From positions 14,991 to 55,271 of the forward strand of contig JAIMKT010000004.1 of assembly GCA_020692245.1 (NCBI GenBank): a stretch of DNA of 40,281 nucleotides. The letters run 5' to 3'. Positions within the stretch are counted from its first letter, which is position 1. The number at the start of each line of letters is the position of its first letter. The DNA is from Microcoleus sp. GA_180221_E-2-1-MAG-45_12. Lineage in GTDB: Bacteria; Cyanobacteriota; Cyanobacteriia; Cyanobacteriales; JAAUUE01. A program made the position numbers and the translations under genes. The notes under the pieces are model-generated. The model worked only from the letters and a program-made list of their open reading frames with translations. It had not been told where the DNA came from and did not search any database. Positions 18,319 through 25,450 of the stretch are shown piece after piece.

Positions 18319-18462
18319 TTTTTTGTCCAAGTTGCGGAAGGATATAATTAAGACTTATAGCTTCTCTAGATCGCGCAGTTTTTCCATAATTGAGAATTGC
18401 TACCGTGGCAAGAGCCAGTCTGTCAAAACGAGTAATATCATATGTCTGATTGATCTTCCCTA
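18319..18462 (-). pseudogene. C-terminal remnant of an unknown gene (possibly transposase)
   Basis: The minus-strand open frame has no start codon and has a stop upstream. It gives about 47 protein-like residues (including RFDRLALATVAILNYGK and ending QLGQKTF). The related copy at 16981-17053 carries the same coding sense broken by frameshifts. Two decayed copies around one inserted gene would fit an old mobile element, but I cannot assign a transposase family. Confidence 0.35.
18328..18401. repeat. Right copy of direct repeat flanking the orphan gene
   Basis: 74 bases, beginning CAAGTTGCGGAAGGATAT and ending GAGAATTGCT, pair with 16981-17053. The distance between copies is about 1.35 kb. 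Confidence 0.75.
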
Positions 18463-18681
18463 CCTAGCCTTGCCCTACTTCTCACTCATGATTGTTAAAA
18501 CGCCCCCATCTCCCCCCAGCAACTTTAACTGCATAATTTCTTGTAATCTAAACTCTCTAGCAACTTTATCTCCTGAAAACCTGTCTTAATACTTGTTTTA
18601 TCTCTAAACTACTTTTGACTTTTAACTTTTTATTTTTTACTTTTTATCTTAATCTCCCCACCCTTGCCCCATCTCTAATCT

Positions 18682-20049
18682 ATGGTTAATCTAGAAACCC
18701 CCATTCCTACCCCAAAACCAAAAAATAGCCTCTCTCTGGTGTACCGAAATAGTGATCAGAGTGTTTCAGAAAAGCTATTGCAGCCCTTGAATGTGGCGAT
18801 CGTCGTCTCCGTGGTAATTCATGGTGTCGCTGGCTACGGTCTACCTTCCTTGCCGTTCTTTCAGCGCCCCTCTGTGCCGAAGGAAGTCAGAATTGTGGAG
18901 TTGACCCCCCAAGAACAATCACGCATTCGCCGGGATGCTCCGCCCTTACCCCCGTCTGTTAGTGGTGTGCCTCTGCCCGGTGTGCCTAACCAACAGGGAA
19001 CCGCCGTCAATCCCGGACTTTATAGCTTTGTGCCGGGGACACCTTCTAATAATTTTGGTAGTGGTAGCAGTGGGAGAACTAATTTCCCTAGTGCTTCTAA
19101 TCCTTGGAATATCCTCGGTAATGAGGACAATCAAGCAAGGCAGGGGACATCTACCAACAATTTGGGTATTGGTAGTAGTGGGAGAACTAATTCCCCTAAT
19201 GTTTCTAATCCTCGTAGTATCCTTGGCAATGAGGAAAATCAAGCAAGAGAAGGATCGAGGCAGTTGATTACAACCGAATTAGAAGGGCTTGATGCCTCTA
19301 CCACTACTGGTAATTTTAGAATTGGGGGACGATCGATCTTCAACCGCTTTTTTCGCCAAACCTCACCTAGCAATATCCCCAGCCCGTCACCCTTGATTGC
19401 TGTTGCCCCCTCCCCTTCCCCCACCTCTAGTCCGTCACCCTTGGCAGCTATTAGTCCTTCTCCATCTCCCTCAGTTACTCTTTCCCCATCTCCCAGTCCT
19501 AGTGGCAGTGATGTTGGTACTGGAATGGTGGTAAATCCTAGTCCCACGTCTTCTCCTAGTCCCAGTACAGGCAATAATGGTGAAACTGGTACTCCCGGTA
19601 ATAGTGGTGAAAATAGTGGCAATGGTGGTAATGGTGGCAGTGTCTCTCCGAATGGTGTCACTCCCAATCCCCTCCTTGCTTTTGATCCCAGCCAGACAGA
19701 ATTAACCGAAGATGGTTTAAGTATCGGCTTTACTGATTTTTTGGGTGAAGGGAACGAAGTTTTACTCCAGCAAGATCGACAGGTGAAGCTAACCCTAGAT
19801 GTACCCTATCCTTCAGAAGCCTGTGGACCGCAGCTAGGAGGAACAGCGATCCTAGGGATGATTCTTAATGAAGAAGGGGCGATTACCAAGGGCCCAACCA
19901 TTCTCCAAAGTTCTGGCTATGGAATTTTCAATCAGGCGGCGATCGAGGCAGCAAAGGCTTATCCCCAGTTCAGTCCTGCCAAGGTATACATAGTTACAGT
20001 GCCTTTTGCCTACAGCCCAGAAGTTTGTCCGGGGGGCAGTAATGAGTAA
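18682..20049 (+). CDS. TonB-like protein with Pro/Ser/Gly-rich linker
   Basis: A 455-residue envelope protein of TonB architecture. It has a cytoplasmic lead, then one membrane helix at about residues 36-55 (VAIVVSVVIHGVAGYGL). A long low-complexity region rich in Pro, Ser, Gly and Asn follows (about 80-340), with many SPSP units at 235-300. A C-terminal domain (about 365-450) has the TonB-type pattern GTAILGMILNEEGAITKGPT followed by AAIEAAKAYPQFSPAKV. Such proteins transmit energy from ExbBD to outer-membrane transporters; no exbBD or receptor is nearby. Residues 123-158 and 159-191 are a tandem duplication (NNFGSGSSGRTN / NNLGIGSSGRTN). Its last eight bases overlap the next gene. Confidence 0.82.
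   Translation: MVNLETPIPTPKPKNSLSLVYRNSDQSVSEKLLQPLNVAIVVSVVIHGVAGYGLPSLPFFQRPSVPKEVRIVELTPQEQSRIRRDAPPLPPSVSGVPLPGVPNQQGTAVNPGLYSFVPGTPSNNFGSGSSGRTNFPSASNPWNILGNEDNQARQGTSTNNLGIGSSGRTNSPNVSNPRSILGNEENQAREGSRQLITTELEGLDASTTTGNFRIGGRSIFNRFFRQTSPSNIPSPSPLIAVAPSPSPTSSPSPLAAISPSPSPSVTLSPSPSPSGSDVGTGMVVNPSPTSSPSPSTGNNGETGTPGNSGENSGNGGNGGSVSPNGVTPNPLLAFDPSQTELTEDGLSIGFTDFLGEGNEVLLQQDRQVKLTLDVPYPSEACGPQLGGTAILGMILNEEGAITKGPTILQSSGYGIFNQAAIEAAKAYPQFSPAKVYIVTVPFAYSPEVCPGGSNE
19048..19254 (+). repeat. In-frame 108-bp tandem duplication within the TonB-like gene
   Basis: 19048-19155 and 19156-19254 encode related 33-36-residue units. Each starts Asn-Asn, contains SSGRTN and ILGNE, and ends Gln-Ala-Arg. 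The duplication lengthens the periplasmic linker without breaking the frame. Confidence 0.75.
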
Positions 20050-21127
20050 GATTTTTGACCCTAAGGTTGATAATAAGATTCAGGATTTTAATGATCAAAT
20101 TCGGGCAGCAGCCGATCGACTCTTTGCCTTAATTGACCAATTTTCCCAAACTAGAGTTTTAGTGGTGGGGGACTTGACCCTAGATGAATTTCTGACTGGA
20201 CAGGTAGAGCGTATTTCCAGAGAAGCCCCAGTGTTGATTCTCCGCCATGAACATACCCGACAGATTCCCGGTGGGGGAGCAAATGCGGTGTATAATTTCG
20301 CCAAACTGGGGGCGCAGGTTAAGGTAGTGGGCTTAGTCGGCAAAGATATCCAAGGGGAAGCCATGGCGAGAATTTTCTCTGAGGCAGGGATTGATATTTC
20401 CGGGATGTTGCTCGACCCCTACCGCCCTACGGTGACAAAAACTAGAATTTCTGGTCATGCCCGTCAATCGGTGACACAACAAATAGTCCGAGTTGATCGT
20501 AAGTCTGATGATCCCGCTGATCCCGACCTACAATTACAATTAGCTGAATTTATCAAAACCCAATTACATCAAGATTCACCGGATCTACAAGCGGTAATTT
20601 GTTCTGACTATGGGGATGGTGTTCTTAACCCCGCCGTGATTGAAGCTGTGCTATCTAGTCGATTGATTCGAGAGATTCCCATCATTGTCGATACCCAAAA
20701 AGACCTCCACCGTTTTGCCGGAGCCACCCTCTTTACCCCCAATCTCCCAGAGGCAGAACTAGCCGTAGGCTATCGAATTAAAGACGCTCAAACTCTAACT
20801 CAAGCTGGCCAGGATCTTTTGGCTCTCACCCAAGCTGAGAAAATGTTAATTACCCGTGGGGAAGAGGGGATGACCTTGTTCGATCGAGACGGGACAGAAT
20901 CCCACATTCCTGCCTTTAATCGCACTGATGTCTTTGATGTCACAGGAGCCGGAGATACCGTAGTCGCTGCCCTGACCCTAGCCCTCTGTTGCGGAGCCTC
21001 TTTCTGGGAAGCTGCGGTCTTAGGTAACTTAGCTGCCAGTATTGTTGTCCGGGTCTTTGGCACTGCCACAACTAATACCTCAGAACTAAAAGCAGCCCTG
21101 CATAATTTTCTGGAAGAAGGTATTTAA
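20042..21127 (+). CDS. PfkB-family kinase, heptose-7-phosphate kinase (HldE N-terminal domain)-like
   Basis: A 361-residue sugar kinase of the PfkB/ribokinase family, most like the kinase half of HldE/RfaE, which phosphorylates D-glycero-manno-heptose 7-phosphate for lipopolysaccharide core synthesis. Visible motifs are VVGDLTLDEFLTGQVERIS, APVLILRHEHTRQIPGGGAN (substrate/first PfkB signature) and DVTGAGDTVVAALTLAL (second signature, catalytic Asp in GAGD). The nucleotidyltransferase half of bifunctional HldE is missing, as in one-domain HldA types. The ATG at 20042 overlaps the stop of the TonB-like gene by eight bases, pointing to translational coupling. The substrate is inferred from similarity only. 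Confidence 0.85.
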   Translation: MSKIFDPKVDNKIQDFNDQIRAAADRLFALIDQFSQTRVLVVGDLTLDEFLTGQVERISREAPVLILRHEHTRQIPGGGANAVYNFAKLGAQVKVVGLVGKDIQGEAMARIFSEAGIDISGMLLDPYRPTVTKTRISGHARQSVTQQIVRVDRKSDDPADPDLQLQLAEFIKTQLHQDSPDLQAVICSDYGDGVLNPAVIEAVLSSRLIREIPIIVDTQKDLHRFAGATLFTPNLPEAELAVGYRIKDAQTLTQAGQDLLALTQAEKMLITRGEEGMTLFDRDGTESHIPAFNRTDVFDVTGAGDTVVAALTLALCCGASFWEAAVLGNLAASIVVRVFGTATTNTSELKAALHNFLEEGI

Positions 21128-21171
21128 AAGGAATTTAAGCAGAGATTCAAGAAGAGATTGCAAGAACAACT

Positions 21172-22050
21172 ATGGCTCAGAAAGCAGATATTGGCAGTAA
21201 AAGATTAATCAGCCTTGCTCCTGATGCTTGGTTGCAGTGGGTCACAGGTTTACCCCAGATCACTTCTTTAGGATTTCTCTCTGCTGATTTTCAATGGATT
21301 AGCCGAGAAGGAGATGTTTTACAAAAAGCCTTTCTACCTGAACAGGGGGAATTTTTAGTATTAACGGAGCTGCAACTACGGTTTGATCGCTATATGCCCC
21401 AGCGCATGAGAGCCTATGCTGCCCTAGCTGAAGAACGCTATAAACTTCTGATTTATCCCGTCTTAGTCAATATTCTTCCGCCCCCACGAAATGCTGTTAC
21501 TCCCAATTTTTATCGATCGGAGCTGTTAGGATTAGAAGCAAAGCAAGACTATCGAGTAATTAATCTCTGGGAAATAGATGCAGAATTAGTTCTGCAACAA
21601 CCCCTGCCAACCCTGCTCCCCTTTGTGCCAATTTTACAAGGAGGTAGTCAACCAGCTAAAGTAGCTAGAGCAGTACAATTACTTCGCAATCAAGACCAAC
21701 TAGAAGATTTAGAACCTTTACTAGCATTCTTTGCTGGTTTTGTGCTAGAAACACAGATAATCCAAGAAATCATGAGGTGGGATATGAAAATATTAAGAGA
21801 GTCGCCTTGGTATAATCAAATGATTCAAGAAGGCTTACAACAGGGTTTACAACAGGGTTTACAACAGGGTTTACAACAGGGTGCGTTAAATGTAATCAAA
21901 AAACGCTTAATTAAATTGTCAGGGGAAATACCTCAAGGTTTAGAGCAACGTTTAGATAATTTGTCGATCGAGCAAATAGAGATTCTAGAAGATCAAATTT
22001 TTGATTTTACGAGTATTACAGATTTAGAACATTGGCTAGAGCAGCAGTAG
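21172..22050 (+). CDS. Rpn-like PD-(D/E)xK nuclease family protein with DUF4351 C-terminus
   Basis: A 292-residue member of a large cyanobacterial family related to Rpn recombination-promoting nucleases. The N-terminal domain begins ADIGSKRLISLAPDAWLQWV. It carries a probable nuclease core with FLVLTELQLRFD (the ExQ motif) followed by RMRAYAALAEERYKLLIYPV. A Gln/Gly/Leu linker made of four GLQQ units (about residues 222-237) leads into a DUF4351-type helical tail (LIKLSGEIPQGLEQRL, then LSIEQIEILEDQIFDF). The cellular role is unknown; families like this turn over quickly in genomes. It ends nine bases before rsmH on the same strand. Confidence 0.8.
   Translation: MAQKADIGSKRLISLAPDAWLQWVTGLPQITSLGFLSADFQWISREGDVLQKAFLPEQGEFLVLTELQLRFDRYMPQRMRAYAALAEERYKLLIYPVLVNILPPPRNAVTPNFYRSELLGLEAKQDYRVINLWEIDAELVLQQPLPTLLPFVPILQGGSQPAKVARAVQLLRNQDQLEDLEPLLAFFAGFVLETQIIQEIMRWDMKILRESPWYNQMIQEGLQQGLQQGLQQGLQQGALNVIKKRLIKLSGEIPQGLEQRLDNLSIEQIEILEDQIFDFTSITDLEHWLEQQ
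21835..21882 (+). repeat. Four perfect 12-bp tandem repeats (TTACAACAGGGT)
   Basis: Four exact copies of TTACAACAGGGT inside the Rpn-like gene encode the repeating Leu-Gln-Gln-Gly linker. Perfect identity of the copies suggests recent slippage; copy-number change keeps the frame. Confidence 0.9.
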
Positions 22051-22059
22051 TGATTAGTA

Positions 22060-22911
22060 GTGAGTAAAGAATTTTCCCATCAGTCGGTGCTGCCCCAAGA
22101 GGTAATTACAGGATTAGAAGTTCAGCCCGGAGAGAGTTATTTAGATGTGACCCTTGGGGGGGGTGGGCATAGTCGATTGATCTTAGAGGCGGGGGGGAGA
22201 GTGACAGCGATCGATCGAGATGAGGCTGCCATTACCCATTGTCGAAATTCCCTCACGGAGTATGGCGATCGACTCCAGTTTTGGCGAGGAAATTTTGCAG
22301 AGTATCAACCCAAGCAAAAGTTTGCAGGAATTATTGCAGATTTGGGGGTGAGTTCTTATCAGTTGGATGAGCCGAGTCGGGGGTTTAGTTTTCGCTTGGA
22401 AGCTGATCTAGATATGCGGATGGATCAAAGCCAAACTCTGACAGCAAAGACGATTATTAACTCTTGGCAGGAACAACAACTGGCGGATATTTTCTATAGG
22501 TATGGGGAAGAAAGATTATCTAGAAAGTTAGCGAAAGTAATTGTGGAGAAGCGTCCTTTTCAGACAACTACGGAGTTAGCGGCAGCAGTTAGTCAATCTG
22601 TACCCAGTGCTTACCGTTACGGCAGAATTCACCCGGCAACTCGAATTTTTCAGGGTTTAAGAATTGCGGTAAATCAGGAGTTGGCTTCGCTAGAAAAGTT
22701 TTTGCAAGTTGCTCCCCATTGGCTCCAACCCGGAGGCAGAATTGCGGTGATTAGTTTCCATAGTTTGGAAGATAGAATAGTTAAACATAGTTTCCGAGAA
22801 AATCCTTTATTGCAGGTGCTGACTAAAAAGCCGATTATTCCCCAAGATGCCGAAATGAAAGTAAATCCCCGTTCTCGATCGGCCAAACTCCGCCTTGCTC
22901 AATTGATCTAA
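22060..22911 (+). CDS. rsmH: 16S rRNA (cytosine-1402-N4)-methyltransferase RsmH
   Basis: RsmH (MraW) methylates N4 of C1402 in the P site of 16S rRNA. The 283-residue product has the family start [13 protein letters not shown], the SAM-binding loop [20 protein letters not shown], then AIDRDEAA and [20 protein letters not shown]. It ends with [13 protein letters not shown]. The start is a GTG at 22060; no upstream ATG is possible in frame and no clear ribosome site is seen. In many bacteria rsmH heads the division and cell-wall cluster; here, as in other cyanobacteria, it is outside that cluster. A secreted-protein gene follows after 28 bases. Confidence 0.95.
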   Translation: MSKEFSHQSVLPQEVITGLEVQPGESYLDVTLGGGGHSRLILEAGGRVTAIDRDEAAITHCRNSLTEYGDRLQFWRGNFAEYQPKQKFAGIIADLGVSSYQLDEPSRGFSFRLEADLDMRMDQSQTLTAKTIINSWQEQQLADIFYRYGEERLSRKLAKVIVEKRPFQTTTELAAAVSQSVPSAYRYGRIHPATRIFQGLRIAVNQELASLEKFLQVAPHWLQPGGRIAVISFHSLEDRIVKHSFRENPLLQVLTKKPIIPQDAEMKVNPRSRSAKLRLAQLI

Positions 22912-22939
22912 ATTTATTTTGTAATCTATTCAAAAATCT

Positions 22940-23554
22940 ATGTTTACTAAGTTTGATAGATTCTTAAAAATCCTGACTATCTTCACTACAACTGGGATAG
23001 TTCCTCCTCTAGCTCTTGCGCCGATCGCTGAGGCAATGATTTCCTCTAATCAAGTTAAACAATCTAATCAAGTCCCTAATCAAGCTCCTAATCAATCTAG
23101 CCAATCTATAATTAATTTACCCTTAGAACTAGATTTAATTAATCAACCAGACTTAGCTTTAGATCGGGGAATTATTACGGCAGATACGGTTTCTCAGGAG
23201 GGAATTACTAACCCAAGTTTATGGTGGGTGCGGGATCAATTTGGGCGGCAGATTGTGATTAATTGGTTAATTTATCCCCAAGAAAAACGCATAGATTTGG
23301 TGGTCGATCGACAAATTTGGAGTTTTATTAATTACATAGAAAAATATAGCTTAATTAATCATTTTGCGATTAATGCTAGAGAATACGGCTACAGTTTACG
23401 GATATTTAATGATCAACGGTTATTATTAGGACTTGCTACCTGTGAATTGAGCAATCAAGCTAATCCTCAATCTAGTAACTGCCAAGCCCGGATCCTCATC
23501 CCCAACGAACGGGGACTACCTGCAACTAGGCTGAGAACTCCTATATTTTTCTAG
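22940..23554 (+). CDS. Exported protein of unknown function
   Basis: A 204-residue protein. The N-terminus has a basic lead (FTKFDRFLK) and a hydrophobic stretch (ILTIFTTTGIVPPLALAPIA) consistent with a signal peptide cut after the Ala-rich part near residue 33. A Gln/Asn-rich spacer follows. The remaining domain contains SLWWVRDQFGRQIVINWLIYP, LVVDRQIWSFINYIEKY and FNDQRLLLGLATCEL. It resembles uncharacterised periplasmic proteins found next to rsmH-type genes in cyanobacteria, but I cannot name a domain. The context AAAATCT-ATG and the 28-base gap suggest co-transcription with rsmH. Confidence 0.7.
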   Translation: MFTKFDRFLKILTIFTTTGIVPPLALAPIAEAMISSNQVKQSNQVPNQAPNQSSQSIINLPLELDLINQPDLALDRGIITADTVSQEGITNPSLWWVRDQFGRQIVINWLIYPQEKRIDLVVDRQIWSFINYIEKYSLINHFAINAREYGYSLRIFNDQRLLLGLATCELSNQANPQSSNCQARILIPNERGLPATRLRTPIFF

Positions 23555-23602
23555 GGGATTAACCTAGAGCCGAAAACTTGCTAGAAGAAAGACAAATCGA
23601 TA

Positions 23603-23629
23603 TTAGGGTTTGGTCAGGTTTGCAGATAT
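23603..23629 (+). repeat. Left copy of 27-bp repeat flanking the pentapeptide gene
   Basis: 27 bases, starting TTAGGGTTTGGTCAGGTTTG, match 24430-24456 at 24 positions without gaps. The two copies lie on either side of the pentapeptide-repeat gene in the same orientation. Confidence 0.65.
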
Positions 23630-23652
23630 TGGTATACCCTAACCAAACCCTA
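23604..23652. terminator. Hairpin between convergent genes, possible bidirectional terminator
   Basis: A perfect 11-bp inverted repeat (TAGGGTTTGGT at 23604-23614, ACCAAACCCTA at 23642-23652) has a 27-base loop and sits between the convergent exported-protein and pentapeptide genes. No T-run follows on the plus strand, so intrinsic termination is uncertain. Confidence 0.45.
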
Positions 23653-23718
23653 GCCCTAAACAATTAACCCTAAGTACTTTGGAAAAAATTAATCAGCGCT
23701 TGGAGATACAGGCTTATC

Positions 23719-24315
23719 CTAAGGAACCAGTATCATTCCAGCTTGTCCAGGGTAAAAACCATCGGAGAACTTAGTAGAACTGTTGTAGGTGGCACTTCGT
23801 AGGTCGGTACTTTCTAGACTTCGTAGGTCGGGTTCTCCTACTACAATGGTTGGATTTTCTTCATTTGAGAGGGAAAATCTCAACATATCATTCCCACGGC
23901 CAGTAAATAATGGCAATCGGGAGGTTATTGATAGTAAATTTATCGTGGCGCCTTGTAGATTAGCATCTTGTAGATTAGCACCTTGTAGATTAGTACCTTG
24001 TAGATTAATACCTTGTAAGTTGGCACCTTGTAGGTTAGCACCTTGTAGGTTGGCAAATGATAGGCCGGCATTTTGTAGGTTAGCACCTTGAAGATTGGCA
24101 CCCTGTAGATTAGCCCCGAATAGGATGGCACCTTGTAGGTCTCTGCCCCTCAGATCGGCTCCGCTTAGATCAGCACTTATTAGGTTGGCACGCGGGGCGA
24201 CTCTAGCCACGTCGGCTTCATCAAAAGCCAAGCTGGGAATCGCTACACTACCTATCGACACTGCTACCATCATCGCTAAGGGTAGACGCAAGAACTGTTT
24301 GATTTGGGTTTTCAC
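23719..24315 (-). CDS. Exported pentapeptide-repeat protein
   Basis: A 198-residue protein. A signal peptide covers about residues 1-30 (ending AIPSLAFD). About 16 consecutive pentapeptides of the A(N/D)LQG type follow from about residue 43 to 128 (ADLSG, ADLRG, ANLQG and so on) and would form a right-handed quadrilateral beta-helix. A non-repeat tail rich in Ser/Thr ends the protein. The role of such exported proteins in cyanobacteria is mostly unknown. The start is a GTG at 24313-24315 with AGGAG nine bases upstream. The gene lies between two 27-bp direct repeats. Confidence 0.9.
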   Translation of the reverse strand: MKTQIKQFLRLPLAMMVAVSIGSVAIPSLAFDEADVARVAPRANLISADLSGADLRGRDLQGAILFGANLQGANLQGANLQNAGLSFANLQGANLQGANLQGINLQGTNLQGANLQDANLQGATINLLSITSRLPLFTGRGNDMLRFSLSNEENPTIVVGEPDLRSLESTDLRSATYNSSTKFSDGFYPGQAGMILVP

Positions 24316-24429
24316 GGGTGTTCACTCCTGATGACTATAAAATTTATTCTGCTTATTCTATAGCTAGTGAGGAGAGGCTTAATCTCCCTTGAAGGAATTT
24401 ATTCAAATCTTCTCAAAAAGCAATAATTC

Positions 24430-24456
24430 TTAGGGCTTTGTCAGGTTTGCAAATAT
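24430..24456 (+). repeat. Right copy of 27-bp repeat flanking the pentapeptide gene
   Basis: Partner of 23603-23629 (24 of 27 identical). It lies 27 bases before the duplicated clpB promoter segment. Confidence 0.65.
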
Positions 24457-24482
24457 CCCTAGCTCCTAGCAACCCCAGAAAT

Positions 24483-24571
24483 GGACAAGATCAGCTAGGA
24501 TAAAGACACATGGGTATTTATTGGTAACTAATGCAACCTACAGATTCAAGTAAATTTACAGATAAAGCTTG
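24483..24571 (+). repeat. Duplicate of clpB promoter and first 13 codons (truncated copy)
   Basis: These 89 bases align without gaps to 25362-25450, the promoter and start of clpB, at 81 positions. All eight differences lie upstream of the ATG; the last 41 bases (24531-24571) are identical. The copy reads [13 protein letters not shown] and then stops at TGA, because the sequence leaves the clpB match one base into the Trp codon. It is thus a headless clpB remnant or a 13-residue leader frame. Confidence 0.92.
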
Positions 24572-24625
24572 AGGATTGAACAGGTAAGTTTAAACTCCTT
24601 GGAATTTTTGAAAGAATAGCAGAAT

Positions 24626-24964
24626 TTAATATTCTTGGGGTAACAGTGGCTCTAGATTAGCCAACAATTCAGGAATTTCTATAGAAACTACCCGCCACAC
24701 AACAGAAATTTTTACTCGATCGTATTGATGAATTACCTTATCCCGCATCCCTGCAATTTCTTTCCAAGGAATTTCTTGATGGCGCGATCGAAACTCCGGT
24801 GATAACCGCTTCACCGCCTCTCCCAACACCGCAATTTCGTACAATACAGCTAACTGAGAAGTTCGTGATGCTGCAAAATTCAACTCATCCATGCCATTAG
24901 TTAAATTAAGAATTTCTCTAGCAAATCTTGCAATATCTAACAAATGAGCTTCATCCCGCCGCAT
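24626..24964 (-). CDS. hepT: HEPN-domain toxin HepT (DUF86)
   Basis: A 112-residue HEPN ribonuclease toxin of the HepT/MntA type. The catalytic and modification motif R-x4-H-x-Y is seen as RDKVIHQY (Arg74, His79, Tyr81). In characterised systems the antitoxin adenylylates this Tyr. The N-terminus (RRDEAHLLDIARFAREILN) and KEIAGMRDKVIHQYDRV are typical of DUF86. It overlaps the end of mntA by 14 bases on the same strand, so the two are co-translated in the order antitoxin, toxin. The pair lies on the strand opposite to clpB and between two copies of the clpB head. All key residues are present, so it should be functional. Confidence 0.92.
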   Translation of the reverse strand: MRRDEAHLLDIARFAREILNLTNGMDELNFAASRTSQLAVLYEIAVLGEAVKRLSPEFRSRHQEIPWKEIAGMRDKVIHQYDRVKISVVWRVVSIEIPELLANLEPLLPQEY

Positions 24965-25283
24965 AAATAATCCTTGCTGAGTTCAAAATATCCCGGCGGC
25001 GAATCCAATTCGGGCTAGATTCCACCTCTTCTTGATCTAACAAATCTACCTTGCGTTTCAGTATATCTTCTAAGTCATACTCCATCCGCACTCGATCGAG
25101 CAAACTCCAACTAGAATAGGGAGCAAATATTGCCAAAAAATCCACATCACTATCAGCACTAAAATCTGATCGCAAAACCGAACCAAACACAGCCAACTCC
25201 TGAATCTGCCAGCGCTGACAAAATTCCTCTAGAGCAGACATGGGGAGATCAATTGCTAATTGAGTTGATATTTTTGTTTTCAT
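24951..25283 (-). CDS. mntA: MNT-domain nucleotidyltransferase antitoxin MntA
   Basis: A 110-residue minimal nucleotidyltransferase, antitoxin partner of HepT. The signature GSVLRSDFSADSDVD is present, with Gly34-Ser35 and the catalytic acidic pair Asp46/Asp48. In known pairs it transfers AMP groups to the HepT tyrosine and blocks its RNase activity. The C-terminal helices (RVRMEYDLEDILKRKVDLLD) fit the family. ATG at 25281-25283 has only a weak GAGA before it. Its upstream region is shared back to back with the clpB promoter, 126 bases from the clpB start, so the two genes are divergently transcribed. Confidence 0.92.
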   Translation of the reverse strand: MKTKISTQLAIDLPMSALEEFCQRWQIQELAVFGSVLRSDFSADSDVDFLAIFAPYSSWSLLDRVRMEYDLEDILKRKVDLLDQEEVESSPNWIRRRDILNSARIIYAAG

Positions 25284-25361
25284 TTCTCTATTTTTCTACA
25301 ACTCTAAGCTAACTATAGCCAAGATTAGGTATTTGATAAATGGGTGGTGGCAACTGCAAAG

Positions 25362-25450
25362 GGACAAAATCCGTTAGGATAAAGACACATAGGTATTTAT
25401 GGATGAATAATGCAACCTACAGATTCAAGTAAATTTACAGATAAAGCTTG
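25362..25450 (+). repeat. clpB promoter and start (functional copy of duplicated segment)
   Basis: Partner of 24483-24571. It contains the untranslated leader with TAGGATAAAGACACAT, the ATG at 25410 and the first codons of clpB. Because 41 coding bases are identical in both copies while the upstream half has diverged, the upstream differences may mark divergence or specialisation of the promoter. Confidence 0.92.

Larger units (their letters stand above)
18204..18681. other. Intergenic region after the orphan gene
   Basis: 478 bases without a convincing plus-strand gene. It contains the right copy of the direct repeat at 18328-18401. On the minus strand, a frame from about 18462 down to a TGA at about 18319 reads QTYDITRFDRLALATVAILN and continues YGKTARSREAISLN. 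This looks like the tail of a lost protein gene, possibly a transposase. A pyrimidine-rich, AT-rich stretch (about 18600-18660) precedes the TonB-like gene. Confidence 0.5.
24316..24625. other. Intergenic region with 27-bp repeat copy and a duplicated clpB head
   Basis: 310 bases. It holds the right copy of the pentapeptide-flanking repeat (24430-24456), then an 89-base copy of the clpB promoter and first codons (24483-24571). The bases from 24572 to 24625 do not match clpB and lead to the end of hepT. Confidence 0.75.

Noticed and set aside
18323-18589. Plus-strand 88-residue open frame after the orphan gene
   Set aside because: No ribosome site, odd composition, and it lies antisense to a more protein-like remnant inside a repeated segment.
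23940-24180. Regular short repeats that look like a CRISPR array
   Set aside because: The unit is 15 bases, continuous and in frame as A(N/D)LQG codons; there are no spacers and no cas genes.
23789-24331. Several plus-strand Cys/Arg/Leu-rich frames opposite the pentapeptide gene
   Set aside because: They are mirror translations of the regular 15-base periodicity of the pentapeptide repeats.
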